Assembly: GCF_905147045.1 (NCBI RefSeq)
Contig: NC_065906.1
Span: 4,154,001-4,218,000 of the forward strand
From: Nymphalis io
Lineage: Eukaryota; Arthropoda; Insecta; Lepidoptera; Nymphalidae
Length of the DNA stretch: 64,000 bases
Direction of reading: 5' to 3'
Part shown: piece by piece, positions 1 through 11,826 of the stretch
Numbering within the stretch: the stretch's first letter is position 1
Layout: every line of letters starts with the position of its first letter
The notes under the pieces: generated by a model
Told to the model about the DNA's origin: nothing
What the model saw: only the letters and a program-made list of their open reading frames with translations
Databases searched by the model: none
Program-made: the position numbers and the translations under genes

Positions 1-589
1 ACTAGATGCATAGCAATATTACGAACGAGAAATTCTGCAGTTGGTGGTCATAATATACGATAGATGAGAGATTTTCAGTAAGTCTTCCTAACTTGCCAAA
101 CTGACGGAGCGTTCTTCGAGAGCATTAACTGAGCACAAAGGCGATTATTACAAGTCTGTAACTGTTGGTCTTCTTTCTAAAATCGATGAGACGTGGTTAT
201 TTCATTATTGATAAATTATATTTAAATCAACAAAATATTGTCGGAAGTGTCTCTTATTTATATTAGATATTCGTGAAATTCAAATAAATTCAGTTGCATT
301 TTTTTGATAATATTAATTAAAATAAATGATTATTGCATATTGTAATTTTGTTTTTTAAGGCTAATGTTGCGCCGCAGAACACAATGCACGAGTTTATATA
401 AGCGGAATTCCACCTCCCAACACTTCTGTATCAAACCACACATATTTTAACATACAAGTTGTAAATCGCGAGTACATACGATTACGTGTCACTAAAATGT
501 GAAAGTTACCAATATTAAAATGTCATGCTTATTTACTAATGATTTTATCCGGCTCAATTTTGCTGGCTTATTTATAAAACTGATAACTT
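1..589. other. AT-rich unique DNA, no gene seen
   Basis: No supported coding region or recognised repeat. A TATA-like 'tatataag' near 396 is followed by slightly GC-richer sequence, but no reading frame follows it and I do not call a promoter. Confidence 0.5.
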
Positions 590-722
590 GCTTTACACTT
601 ATCCAAGTGCCAATTCAATTATATATCTGTTAAATTTCATAAAGATCAGAATAGTGGTTCAGCTATAATGAGGAAACAAACAGACCAACAAAGCTGCTTT
701 CGTATTTATAATATAAATCTAA
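590..722 (+). repeat. Family G interspersed repeat, 3' part, diverged
   Basis: The order of motifs 'aaatttcataaagatcag', 'gtggttcag', 'acaaacagacc' and the end 'tatttataatataaatct' is that of the abundant lepidopteran repeat whose 3' end reads 'tttataatattagta'. The copy is old and 5'-truncated. The class of this family (non-LTR 3' end or other) cannot be decided from the sequence. Confidence 0.5.
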
Positions 723-2052
723 CACCGCATTAAATGGATGAAACATTTTGATAAAATAAAATGGAGTCAGATTAGAATTGACCAAGGAGATGTTAACTAT
801 ACAGAGCCTTCATTAATTGGGACGCTCTGAAAGTAGTTTTACGTAAAGGTGAGTTCGGTTGGTGAAAAGTTTCGAACTCCTAACAACTGCGACCTGACCG
901 GTATCACCTGAACCCAACTAGCCACCAACTAATCCATTGGAAAGTTCCGTTTCATTACGACTTCCACCAATGAGGAGTTCGAAAAAGCTACTTCGTTCTA
1001 TATATAAATCCCGTTCGAACAAATAAAATAATGCTACATTGTAAATTTTTGAAACGTCTAAGAAATTTAACAACGAATAATTCAAGGCGACTTTGTAAAA
1101 TAGACTAGTAAATGTCAGGAAAGTGCTAATAATAAACGTGTCATATATACTGTAAAGTGGAATACGTATTGTATTGTGAAATTTGTTGCCTTAACATTCA
1201 GCGAGATACATTGTACACATCTATAAAATAATACATGAAGAGAAAACTTTGTACCCCTTTTTAAGCATATTGTGCGCACCGAAGTACTATAGCACAATGG
1301 AAGATAATTTTTAAAAAGATAAAGGAACTAAAGTGTATTTGGAGAAGGTGTGCGGAAAGCTCAATTTTTTATCTATTTTGTGTCTAAGAATATTATTGAC
1401 ATTTTAATCGTTCGGAAGTGGGTTTTTTTTACTAAAATAATTAGTAAAATGCAATCAAATATATTTCAATCTGTTTTTGTAGATTTATTTTTATTAAGTC
1501 GATTTAGTCTTGAACAATAATTTTATGTATAAGTTTATTAATATCATTTTATTATATTATTTACTAATAAATTATGTTGTGTTCTAAATTTAAAATTATG
1601 ATCTAAGATGTTTTTTTATATATTCTGACTATACTATTTTCGTCTTGAACATTGAAAATAGTAGTTACACGATATTATTTTTCATTAAATCTCATTTCAT
1701 ATTAAATATTATGTTTGAAAAATAACTTTTATATTAGAATACACTCTTGGCATAAAACCAACTATTGTCATTAACAACAACACTCATACAACTAAATTGC
1801 TATTAAACAATGAAGTTAATTGCATTTCGTATTTAACTATAAATCAATAATTAAATATTAACGAATCCAATGCCAAAATGTAAATATATATAGTTCATTT
1901 ACAGATTAAATAAATCCGTACTGCTCATTAATTAGAAGTACAATTAGTTATTTATTCGTATCAATTTATAAACACAAATTATTTAATTGTCATCTACTAT
2001 TTAAACTCAAATATAATTATCTATAAAAATTTCTAATGTATAATTTTTTCTA
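723..2052. other. AT-rich DNA, no gene seen
   Basis: The only patch of higher complexity is about 840-1015, where 'tttcgaactcct' and 'aggagttcgaaa' form a loose inverted repeat roughly 120 bp apart. No reading frame above 60 codons has a recognisable product. The rest is homopolymer-rich AT sequence. Confidence 0.5.
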
Positions 2053-2215
2053 CTAGCTGCACCACGTGGCTTCAACCGCGTTAAATGATCATGCTCCGCC
2101 CCCGTAACCATTGCATGATTATAAATAGCCTATATATTTTCTCAAGAGTTAAGACTATCAAATGTTTAAAGATTTTTTTCAAATCCAACCAATTCCAGAT
2201 ATTATCGCCTTTTAA
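2053..2215 (+). repeat. Family G-like interspersed repeat, 5' part
   Basis: Starts 'actagctgcaccacgtggc' and continues 'ttcaaccgcgttaa', then 'tataaatagcctatatattt' and 'tttttcaaatccaacca'. This is the layout of the very common lepidopteran repeat beginning 'actagctg(c)gccccgcgg'. The 3' end is lost. Diverged copy. Confidence 0.6.
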
Positions 2216-2904
2216 AAAAAACAATGGAAATAGAAGAATACATTTCATTACATTAGTAGATTAACGTACCTTTATATTTTTTTCATATTATGTTTTTGTG
2301 TATCAACAGGCGGAAATTGAATGTATTTCAATAGAAATCGATATGCCAATACTATATTTTCTGGGTCAAGATTTGTTATCGAAGGAAATGAAAGGATTCC
2401 CGGGCCATAGTCAAAGATTCCCCATGTCTGAAACCCAAGGAACGAAGATAAATATATTCACTTACACAAAGTACTGTAGAAAAATATATTTACATAGTAT
2501 TCTTATTTATATTTCCGTGGACAAAAATGAATTTGTCCAAGGCATTTAAATCGCCAATTAATTTTTTTCTGAAGAATAAGTTCGCTATTTTGACAGTTTG
2601 TGTTCATAAAATTTTTCAAAACGTCAGTTCAACCAAGTCAAGTCAACCTTTTGATAAAGTTTACTAGCGATTGATGATAAATATGTTATTTTAGATTTTA
2701 CCGGAGGTAATTAACGTTGTAGGTCTATTGTGGGGTCAAATCTGACCAAGCTTTTTTAAGCTTCCATGAGGTCATATTGTTTTTATAATTCATATCATGT
2801 TCGGAGACTGCAAAGCATGGAAAAAAATCCTCCAATTGTTGGATGTAAGTTTGCAAAATGTGTTTTCACACCCGAGCAGCGTGGTATAATATATATCCAT
2901 ACAT
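2216..2904. other. Unique DNA, no gene seen
   Basis: Contains an 83-codon open frame (2298-2549) with no recognisable motif and no supporting splice or promoter signal. I see nothing else. Confidence 0.45.
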
Positions 2905-2985
2905 ACAATAGATGGAGCACAGCTTTGGAAGGGGCCACGGATGCGTTATATCAACACGATCCCGCAGCCTCTCCGAGTTTCTGAA
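2905..2985 (+). repeat. Fragment of R1-type retrotransposon 3' region (family H)
   Basis: The stretch around 2912-2983, with 'ggatgcgttatatcaacacg' and 'atcccgcagcctctccga', is the reverse complement of the 3' part of the minus-strand R1-type element near 28650-28730. It is therefore a plus-sense fragment of the same family without a poly-A tail. Seen directly by comparing the two places in the window. Confidence 0.7.
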
Positions 2986-3544
2986 GCATTTAATAATAAA
3001 ATCGTTCTCTAAACATCGACATGAGTTATTTATAGTGTGGAAAATTTATAAACTTAAGTGTTATTACATCACATTCGAATTCCATTATAATGTCAAAAAA
3101 ATTATATTCAATGAAGAAACTGCTTATTTAGTTTCTTCCGACAAACATTGGGATGTCTGCCAAAATGTAGGTATATATTAAAACAATATATTTCATACGA
3201 AACTATTCTCACGACAAAACAGTTTTAAGTGTTTGTAGTAGAAGAAATTAATAAGAAACTACTATGAACTTATGCCTGATATAAAAATATACTTATTAAA
3301 TCGTACGTCCTGACTGACTTTCAAGGCATAGACTAAATTACTAAATACAGAAAGTTGAAATTCGAAACATTTTTTTTTATTTTATGATGGAAGTATTCAT
3401 TTGAAAAATATTTGTTCTTTAAATATATAAAATTTTAATTTCGAATATTTCTTTAATCTTGACGAGATAAGCAGTTAGTAAAATAAATAACATAAGCAAT
3501 TAATTTTTAATGATTCACGGTCTTAAAGGGCCTAGAGGATCTTG
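2986..3544. other. AT-rich DNA, no gene seen
   Basis: No repeat family, reading frame or RNA gene recognised. Confidence 0.45.
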
Positions 3545-3700
3545 TGTATTTACATTATAACACAATTCCTTACACCGTCAATAACACCACCACTAAAGCA
3601 TATAAAATACATTATATCTTGTGCCTGTACATTACATTGTACAGTACATTGGCTCACTCACCCGTTAAACCATAAAACAGCAACACAAATACATCGTTGC
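3545..3700 (-). repeat. Family B SINE-like repeat, decayed
   Basis: Landmarks of family B in reverse order: 'cttgtgcctgtacattacat', 'acattggctcactcacccg', 'ttaaaccataaaacagcaac'. Much diverged; both ends are lost. A vague extension to about 3830 ('ggtctgggcgggta') may be the remaining head. Confidence 0.55.
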
Positions 3701-4790
3701 AAATATAATAAAACTATAATGAATCGGTGTTACCCAGAAAGCATAGGACTGGTCTGGGCGGGTAATTAGGAAAAATGTATGTCCAGTAGATAGGTAGGGT
3801 AAATAGGTGTTACCCATGTAGATATACTCAAAATATAACAACTAATATTAAAAAAAGATAGTTAAAAAAGATAAAATGTTTTAATCCTCGTACTAAATTC
3901 GTTTTCTTAAAAAACATATTCAGAACAATTAAGATGTTATCGTATTTTTCTTGCCTCTTAAATACCAGACGGACTATTAATTACATACGAATAAATTACT
4001 TGCTATCATTAATAACATATGAATACGAATTTAGATACTACATGAACTTTCTTAAAAATTAGTCGTAATTGATGAATGTATATTAGAGATTGGAGGCATA
4101 TAATTTGAGATCGTATGTTATATCTTTCAACAATTATTCAACAAAATTATAGAACTTCTATACAACAGTCGTGTTGTATTAAAGTCCATTCTTGTGTTAA
4201 AAATAAACATGACCAGGTAGATAATATTTGACCCAAAAATATTGTAATAATATATATTTATACAACAATCTGAATCTATTGTACATCAATCAAATTGTTA
4301 TTTATAGTCATCAGCCTAATGTATAATGATATTTAATTATAGTGTATATTAAAAAAGCCTGATATTATAAAAAAGTACAATAATGAAGTTCTACAGCACT
4401 TCCTTTTCAATTATTCTTTTATTTGGAACAATTCATGATATTTTTAGAAGATCACATCCGGTAAAAACTGATAGAAGACTATGTATTAGAATGTATAAGA
4501 GATACAATAATGAGGATCCCATGGTTGAGTATACTTAATGTATGGAATTGTTAATAATTCATACAGTAAGGTTAATAATATTTGGAAGGTTTCCTCTTCG
4601 TGAAAAAAAAGGTTAATAACATATATGTACATGGATTATGTGACGGAGCATCTGACTTTTCTTACCTAATTCAGTTTTCCTATTTTGTTGGTAAATATTA
4701 TTATTTAAATGATTGAAGTTAAATTTTATAATGATATGATTTTTTTTTATTTTATTAGATTTTGCTAGCTAATTTTTATAATAATTTTAG
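3701..4790. other. AT-rich DNA, no gene seen
   Basis: Low-complexity AT sequence with repeated 'gttaataat' words near 4550-4620. No gene or named repeat seen. Confidence 0.45.
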
Positions 4791-5139
4791 ATTAATAATA
4801 AGAATAATGTCCTCCAGACCGATTTCGGCTACGGCGATGCAGGAGATATTATAGTGCCCAAGTGTGTGCGCAAACACAGGTCCACTGTCTGTTACCTAAA
4901 TCTCATAATCCGATATGACGGCAATCGGACACGACCGGAAAGTGTTCAGGCGCAGGACCTACGGCTTTACGTGTTTTCCGTGACACGGGAAGTACACACT
5001 TCCAATTTCCAGACTCCGGGCTGCTACTGAGAATTTTCTGACAGAAAAACCCTATAACTTTTTATTGGCCTGACCTGGAATTGAGCCCAGGACCTCCGGG
5101 TCTGCAGCCTTACATCAAGCTACTAGACCAACGAGGCAG
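4791..5139 (-). repeat. Family C tRNA-derived SINE, near full length
   Basis: Read on the minus strand it begins 'ctgcctcgttggtctagtag' (tRNA-like head with A box), passes a B box in 'gggctcaattcc', then 'aataaaaagttatagggttt' and 'tctgtcagaaaattctcagt', and ends 'ggaggacatt' followed by an (att)n-like tail. The family also occurs at 7839-8211 and 52171-52511. Pol III transcription and LINE-driven mobilisation are known for this type of element; activity of this copy is not shown. Confidence 0.75.
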
Positions 5140-5440
5140 TCACAAATAAATTACACAGTACATTAAGATGATATTTAATAACAAATGTTTAGTGATTAAT
5201 CGATGGTATATGTTACTTAAAACATAATAAAACAGGTAGTAGGAATTCCGAACTATTTATTTAAATGTATTGTTCATTATAAAATCAGCATAGTAGGTAG
5301 ACTGACTGACTGAGTAGGTATAAACGATAGACTGACTTCAACAAAGTAACGATTAACGGGACGATAGTTAGTCGATTCGAATTGGGGACAGGAAATTTGA
5401 GCAGTCGAGCATACGCTACGTATAAATTATAAACACACAC
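5140..5440. other. Unique DNA, no gene seen
   Basis: Nothing recognised between the two SINE copies. The 103-codon minus frame at 5285-5596 overlaps the next SINE and is not a gene. Confidence 0.45.
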
Positions 5441-5649
5441 AAATTTATGTTTATAACTCATCTCGTACTTGACGATGAAGGAAAATATCGTAAGAAACCT
5501 ACATGTGTCTAATATCACTGAAATTTTGCCACATGTGTATTCCACCAATCCGCATTGTGGCAGCGTGGTAATAAGCTCAAAAAACCTTTTCCTCAAAAAA
5601 CGAGAAGAGGCCTTAGCCTAACTGTGGAATATTCACAGGCTGTTACTTT
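5441..5649 (+). repeat. Family A SINE, 5'-truncated
   Basis: Body and tail of family A without the tRNA-like head. Landmarks are 'ttataactcatctcgtactt', 'gatgaaggaaaatatcgta', 'ccacatgtgtattccacc' and the end 'cacaggctgttact'. Compare the complete copy at 58313-58616. Confidence 0.75.
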
Positions 5650-7838
5650 CCCTTAATTTCGAATGTATAAATTAGTTATCTAATGTGCCATGAATCATGT
5701 GTGATGAACCAATTCACCGAAATGTGATGACAGATCTTTTGTCATATGTATTTTATGAATGCTCATATGTTTTTCAGTTTACTATATTAGTTAAAGTTTT
5801 ACAGCAGTATTTAACGATGGTCAATATTTTACCCAAGTGATCTTAATCGATGATTTTAATTTGACCATGAGCACTGATCCTCTATGTGCTTCATTTGTAT
5901 TTATAATTATTCATCTGATGTTCTGTGCTGGAGATAAACATCGCGAGGTAGCTTGTAATTTTACAAGCAACTTATAATGTAATCCGGCATAACTCGAGTC
6001 CAAGCAACATTGGAACAGTTGAATAAGCTGAAAACCTTCTCCATACCCCAAATATGTCCAGAAATATTGTTAAGATCAATTTTACTGTAATTAATTTGAC
6101 ATTATAAATTTCATTTATTAATAACCTTCAAGTAACCTAACCTTATTAGGTCTATAATTATAGTTAATTGTAGTTTTCAGTACTAAAGGTGTTTTTTTTT
6201 TTGTCTTACTTTTAAATGGCATTAAAGTCTATCCCGTAGTTTAAAAAAAACTTAGTATCAATGTCCATTTTTAAGGAATTAGTTATATTTCTATCTAATT
6301 AAGCGTACCTTGTGTTAGGAATAAGGATGACAATAGACTACGGGGGTCAGGGTAAAACCTGCGATTTTTTACAAAACTAAGCGGCCAATTGACGGCGGTA
6401 AATAATTGCGCTATTGACGCTTTGATATTGTCTCTGCTTCCACTTGTATTTGCAAAACATGTCCCACTAATTACTCCACATTGAAAGCTAAAATGTTACG
6501 CATTAAAATCGTTAAAAACATAATGTATCCAGCAAAGTTGAACTGTTTATTTCTATCGTGATAGTTATCTGGAATGCGCATCTGTCGCGCAGTAACTCAC
6601 GCTGTATACAAACATCTGACAATGGAATTACAACGTGGACTAAAGTTAACATTTTAATTTGATTAAAAATATTCTTTTATTTATAAAATGTATTACACGT
6701 ATATAAAAAATATGATATTCAAAATTCCCAAAAACATATATTATTTATATTTTACTTTCATCGCGCCCAAACATATTTCGCTTAAAAATATTATAATATA
6801 AAAATATTAAACAATATTCACTCAAAGTCATCAAGTGTATATATGATACCGTATTTTGAGATCTAAAAAAATGTGATAAATGCTTTTAGCTTGTTATTAA
6901 AATTATCGTCCTCTATTAATATTAAAGATCTTTGACGTGACGCATATAGCTCACAGAGTCGTTGAAGACACTGCTAAGAAACAACGACTCTCGACAAATC
7001 TGTTTGTAAAAATTGTGACGTTCGGACTCTTGGTGTGTGATTTTTATAAAAAGCTTTTAATTATAATTAAACTGTTAATATTAATATTATATACAATGGC
7101 TGACGTACACACTAATAACATATACGTCCTTTATGGTCAACATTCACAAACACAATAGCTTGCGAATGGTACATCGATTTCTCTTTCTATCATCAGAAAT
7201 TTGACATTTGAAAGATCTTCATCTTATTCAAATTATTTCATTTTTTTATTATTTTTAATTATAAATTTTATATTATTTTTAATTATATATTTTATTATTA
7301 ATTATTTATTTATTAATCCAAATTATTGTATAATCTACAAGCGAATTACGAATACGAATTATAGCTTGCAGCAACATTTTTCAAGCTTTATGTTGTATGT
7401 ATTTTACATACAATATTTAATACATTTTATCTAACTCTTTGATACTGATAGAACTGTTCCGGTTTACTTCGGTGTAATCCAGTAACGTTGATACGTCACG
7501 GCTTGTCGCCTACGTCAGGCTCGTCACGTTCAATTGAAAGACAACGAAAATGTGTGACGAATACGACTATTTTTAAAATAAACTGCCTTGGTAACATCCA
7601 AAAAATAATTCCGTAAAGAAACATAAGGACAAACTCATAAAGCATAACATGTAATTATTGTAACCTAAATATCTAACACGAATAAATATCTGCAATAACA
7701 CGGTAAGACCGTGATACATACCCAAAGTTGTAAAAATTGTAATGTGTTATTCGGTGTGTAAAAATAAATAAATGTGTGACATTGGTTATTTTCTGTACGA
7801 CTATTTTGAATGTAAAAGTTTAAGCACTTATTCCACCA
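5650..7838. other. AT-rich DNA, no gene seen
   Basis: A moderately GC-richer, non-repetitive patch lies at about 6340-6640 and another at about 7440-7560. Either could be regulatory, but nothing in the sequence alone proves it. The open frame at 7201-7434 is AT low complexity (runs of tta, ttt and att codons). Confidence 0.45.
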
Positions 7839-8211
7839 ATAATAATAATAATGTCCTCCAGACCTATTTCGGCCACGGCGGCCAATCTCAAGAGAGATTA
7901 GCCAACTACGCAGGAGATATTATAGTGCACAAGTGTGTGCGCCAATACAGGTGTACTCTCTATTTTCTAACTCTTATAATCCAATGGGACGGCAATCCGA
8001 AACGACCGGAAAGAGTTCAGGCGCAGAACTTACGGCTGTAAGTGCTTTCCAAGACACGGGAGTGTACACACTTCCAACATCCAGACTCTGGGCTGATACT
8101 GAAAATTTTCTGACAGAAAAACCCAATAACTTTTTATTGGTCCGACCTGGGAATTGACCCAGGTACTCCGGATCTGCGGCCTTACATCAAGCCACTAGAC
8201 CAGCGAAGCAG
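7839..8211 (-). repeat. Family C tRNA-derived SINE, full length with (att)n tail
   Basis: On the minus strand: tRNA-like head at the right end (complement of 'ctagaccagcgaagcag'), B-box-like 'gggtcaattccc', the 'ccaataaaaagttattggg' block, then 'gccaatctcaagag' and 'ggaggacatt' followed by an (att)n tail at 7839-7851. The family's most complete copy here. The tail type suggests retroposition by a LINE that uses short tandem 3' repeats; this is inference. Confidence 0.8.
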
Positions 8212-8395
8212 TTTGCACCAATGTAAACTATAACTTAATAAGTCCTTTTATTTATTTTTTGAAATATATAGTTTAAGCTCGTCTTTATTGCCTAATTGTT
8301 TTGTTTTTTGTTTTTAATTAACATAGGTAATGGTTGAGCGTATATTGTTTTCAATAAATGCGCACATTATTTACTGTATCATTTCTATCCCAGGG

Positions 8396-8775
8396 ATAGA
8401 GATTAGGGTTAACCAATCCATTTTAATGGAGCGGATGTGGTTTGACTGCGCAGCACGCTGCCTTCAATCGAATGAATGATACGTGCTTAGCATCACAGCC
8501 CGATGCGAGCATGATAACCGGACCCTTTGAATGGGACCATAATTTTGCGATGGAGATACGATGCGGGTTGTTTTAGATACTATATTTTCTGAATTTTATT
8601 TTCTACTGTAACGTTTGTTCTTGTTTTTAAATTCGGTATTTCGATAAAATGATATGAAATAAATTTTTCAATTGAATGAATGACACGTGCTCAGCATAGC
8701 TCGGTGTTATCTCCATAAACAGATCCTTTCAATTGGGTCACATTTTAGGGATGAAGATAGGTCGGAGACTGTCTT
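8396..8775. repeat. Unnamed repeat with two degenerate direct copies
   Basis: A unit starting 'caatcgaatgaatgatacgt' at 8465 recurs as 'caattgaatgaatgacacgt' at 8669. Both continue with 'gtgct(t/c)agcat', a 'cggac/agatccttt' block and 'gatggagata/gatgaagata'. The copies are 204 bp apart and diverged. GC content is higher than the surroundings. I do not recognise the family. Confidence 0.6.
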
Positions 8776-8892
8776 TTGTTTCATGTTTTGTTATTTTAGC
8801 AGGAACTTCTATTTCATTTACATTCAATGTTATTTTACATAAGACATAACGAATGTTGCTAATACGGTGAAAATAGATGAAAAAAGTTTTTT

Positions 8893-8950
8893 ACGCTTGT
8901 AATTAATTGAAGGACAAATAATGATTTGTCCTTCAATTAATTACAAGTGT
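8893..8950. repeat. Perfect hairpin (inverted repeat)
   Basis: 8896-8919 and 8924-8947 are perfect reverse complements (24 bp) with the 4-base loop 'aatg'. Allowing one G-T pair the stem extends to 27 bp (8893-8950). The AT-rich stem contains 'gaaggacaaat'. It could be a fold-back from a template-switch event, a small foldback transposon end, or, less likely, a small-RNA precursor; the loop is very short for a microRNA. Confidence 0.85.
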
Positions 8951-9067
8951 TTGTTAGTGGATTAACACTATATAGATTTTTTTAATTTTATTACAGAGAT
9001 ATATACTAATATATTTTATAAAACCATATCACGTCAACTTATTTTTGAAATTAAGTTAATTCCTGGT

Positions 9068-9235
9068 ATATTGGTTAGCTTATCAATCTGCGGATTGTGA
9101 GGTCCCAGGTTCAAATCCCGGCTAATAAAAGTTATGAGGTACTCTGTCAATAAATACTGACTCACTTAGGCACAACCACTATTACTTTAGATTACCATCC
9201 GATTGCAATACGAGAGTGAGGAAATAGAAACAAAA
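9068..9235 (+). repeat. Diverged tRNA-derived SINE, family C related
   Basis: tRNA-like head with B box 'ggttcaaatcccgg' (about 9109-9122) followed by 'ctaataaaagttatgaggt' and 'ctctgtcaataaatactga', which parallels family C 'gccaataaaagttattgggt' and 'tctgtcagaaaattctcagt'. Old copy with a weak tail. Confidence 0.6.
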
Positions 9236-10410
9236 AGAAAATCGATTGATGACCAGAGGAAAAAGGTAGTGGACAGTTTCATCTTTGCCTATTTATGTAC
9301 AGATATGATTATCTATTGGATTCGTAAAAGCTGTAATTTTACAATTACATAAATTGGATTGTATTGTTAATTGTATGAAAAGAAAAAAATATATTTATTC
9401 ATTAAAAGTATTTACATTTTAAAACTGTGAGCCGAGACCTCCGTTTAAGTAAAAATATGTGTCAGGATATCACGCTCGTCCCTTATAAGCTATGAAATAC
9501 TAGATTTTGTATTCATTACATTGTTAGCGATTATCTATACACAATAGCACTGGCAGCATACATGTCGTAGGACTTTTTTTGTTTTTAATATGTTTTTTTT
9601 CATCAATAAGATTTTTATAGCATAATTAGCTAAATTGAATTGTTCCTTTCGTAGCTTGAAAAAATATAATTAGTTAGTTTTTTCGTTGATATTTCAGTTC
9701 TGTCCTAAAAATATATTAATTATTTACTTCTGTATTGAAATTATAGTCAAGTATGCCGTGTGAAAGTGTGTGTATGTGCGTGTATGTGCGCCTGTAGGTG
9801 CTTGTATATATATATACGTGTGTAAACGTTTTAGCTTCGGTCTGGTATCTGTATAATACGATATTGTTCTGTTCGGCCATGTTTTAAATAGTGTAATTGA
9901 AACACATATCGATATTAACATTTAATTCATAGACTAGTTACTATGCTAGACACGGCGAGCGCCTTAATTACTCTCGTTGGCTAGTTAACAACTATTTCTA
10001 AATTTATTGCATTAAATCATAATAAAATTCTAGGAATAAATATAACGATATTACAGGATATGTCTAAGTGGGCTTATTTTGATAAACCGATGAAGATATA
10101 CATGTATGTATGTAAGTCAGACATCAACTTCAATTTAAGGTTTGCGTATTGAACAAGTACAGTATAAAATTTATCCCATTTATTTGTATTCTTAAATAAA
10201 GATTATAACATAATCTAGATAGTAAAAAAAAATTAAATATCTTAGATATTTTTAATATTAACAATAATAACTTTTATTAAATCAATTTTATATTGTTTAA
10301 TTATTATGCTATTTATTATATTATGACTTGGTCAAAGTGAAATCATTTCATGTCGTATTTACGTTTTGACACGTATATACGACTTACCGAGGAGACCAGG
10401 ACCCCCGCCT
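9236..10410. other. AT-rich DNA with a TG-rich microsatellite
   Basis: A degenerate (tg)n/(ta)n tract lies at about 9756-9826. The minus-strand open frame over it (9724-9921) is a product of the microsatellite. Nothing else recognised. Confidence 0.5.
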
Positions 10411-10709
10411 GCCGAGATGGCCTAGTGGTTAGAACGCGTGAATCTTAACCGATGATCGTGGGTTCAAACCCGGGTAAGCACCACTGAATTTTCATGTGCT
10501 TAATTTGTGATTATAATTCATCTCGTGCTTGACGGTGAAGGAAAACATCGTGAGAAAACCTGCATGTATCTAATTTCATTGAAATTCTACCACATGTGTA
10601 TTCTACCAACCCGCATTGGAGCAGCGTGGTGGAATAAGCTTTAAGCCTTCTCCTCAAAAGGAAGAGTAGGTCTTAGCCCATCAGTGGGACATTAACGGGC
10701 TGTTACTGT
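10411..10709 (+). repeat. Family A tRNA-derived SINE, full length
   Basis: Begins with the tRNA-like head 'gccgagatggcctagtggtt' (A box 'tggcctagtgg') and has B box 'gggttcaaacccggg' near 10461. The body runs through 'cttgacggtgaaggaaaaca' and 'ccacatgtgtattctacc', and the end is 'acgggctgttactgt'. The anticodon-like region 'aatcttaacc' resembles a lysine tRNA, but this is a SINE head, not a tRNA gene. No clear target-site duplication. Confidence 0.85.
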
Positions 10710-11069
10710 TTATTATATTATAATGCTAAGCTGTATAATATGTGCTGACTGCAAAACACTACTACTATTTTTTTGAAAAAATAATTATATTTGCAGTAAG
10801 TATATGAGATTCGGATCATTATCAATTCTTTACGTTTTGATTTCCATTTACCAATTAAGCTTTGTATTCGCCTTAATTGGATTCCACGTGATGTGTGCGA
10901 AATGAGACAGACCACATCAGTTCGGAAACGACAGCGCGTGATTTGTTTGTGCACATGTCAAGAAATAGTTTAGTATATACTAAATTGTGTGATATGAATG
11001 GCATATTAATATCATGAATTATGCGTGGGATGGATATAATATAGTTTTTTGTATATAAAATTGGTCGGG
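10710..11069. other. Unique DNA, no gene seen
   Basis: The 78-codon minus frame 10718-10954 has no recognisable domain. Nothing else seen. Confidence 0.45.
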
Positions 11070-11312
11070 CAAATAGTCACTACCGTGCATAGGTATTGGC
11101 GCCGTAAGAAATATTAACCATTCCTTACATCACTAATGCACCACCAACCTTGGGAACTAAGGTGTTATATCCCTTGTGCTTTTAGTTACACTGGCCCACT
11201 CACCCTTTAAACTGGAACACAATATTATTAAGTATTGCTATTCAGTGGTAGAATATGTGATACGTAGGTGGTATCCATCCAGACAGGTTTGCACAAAGCC
11301 CTACGAGCTTTG
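11070..11312 (-). repeat. Family B SINE-like repeat, diverged
   Basis: Reverse-order family B landmarks: 'caccaaccttgggaactaag', 'cccttgtgct', 'ttacactggcccactcaccc', 'taaactggaacacaat', 'tggtagaatatgtgatacg', 'tgcacaaagccctac'. Lacks the poly-A end. Confidence 0.7.
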
Positions 11313-11340
11313 AAATTATTTTATTAATTACATATAAGAT

Positions 11341-11620
11341 GAGCCGGTTGGCGTGGTTGGTAGATACTTGCCTTTCACGTCGAAGATTGTTGGTTCGATT
11401 CCCACCCAGGACAGACATTTGTGTGCATGAAAATTTCTGTTTGTCCTTAATCTGGGTGTAATTATCTATATAAGTATGTATTTATAAAAGAAAAGTATAT
11501 GTAGTATATCAGTTGTCTGGTTTCCATAGCACAAGCTTTGTACAAGCTTAATTTAGGATCAGATGGCCGTGTGTGAAAAATGTCCCAGGATATTATTATT
11601 ATTGTTATATTAAATAGATA
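11341..11620 (+). repeat. Family E tRNA-derived SINE
   Basis: Head 'gagccggttggcgtggttgg' with A box, followed by an exact-looking pol III B box 'ggttcgattccc' at about 11392-11403. The body includes 'aggacagacatttgtgtgc', 'ttgtccttaatctgggtgt' and 'agatggccgtgtgtgaaaaa', and the end is 'cccaggatattattatt' with an (att)n-like tail. This is a distinct SINE family, represented once in the window. Confidence 0.75.
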
Positions 11621-11637
11621 CGTATAACATATAAAAC

Positions 11638-11826
11638 CCAGTGGTTACAAAACGAGAATCTTAACCGGAGATCGCAGATTCGGTTGCGAAAGAATATATC
11701 GTCATGGATACTCTATGTGTCGGATGAATTTCTGTAACATGTAGTAACGTGGTGGAATAAGTTTCAAGCTATTTCCTCAAGAATAAATGGCATTTTCCTC
11801 GCAATGGAACATAAACAGGATGTTAC
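11638..11826 (+). repeat. Family A SINE, decayed with internal deletions
   Basis: Head remnant 'acccagtggtta' and 'atcttaaccggagatcg', then the tail region 'acgtggtggaataagttt' and 'acataaacaggatgttact'. The middle is largely lost. It follows the family E SINE closely, so three repeats lie in succession here. Confidence 0.6.

Noticed and set aside
396..470. TATA-like box 'tatataag'
   Set aside because: Such words are frequent by chance in DNA this AT-rich; no reading frame or donor follows.
840..1015. Loose inverted repeat 'tttcgaactcct' / 'aggagttcgaaa'
   Set aside because: Short, imperfect, widely spaced and without target duplications; not enough to call a transposon.
7201..7434. 77-codon frame rich in Ile, Phe and Leu, membrane-protein-like
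   Set aside because: Pure AT low-complexity sequence; the apparent hydrophobicity follows from tta, ttt and att codons.
9724..9921. 65-codon frame on the minus strand
   Set aside because: Produced by a TG/TA microsatellite.
10411..10485. tRNA-like sequences (also at 58318, 27835, 11342, 52171)
   Set aside because: They have A and B boxes but continue into conserved SINE bodies, occur in many copies and lack a proper cloverleaf, so they are SINE heads and not tRNA genes.
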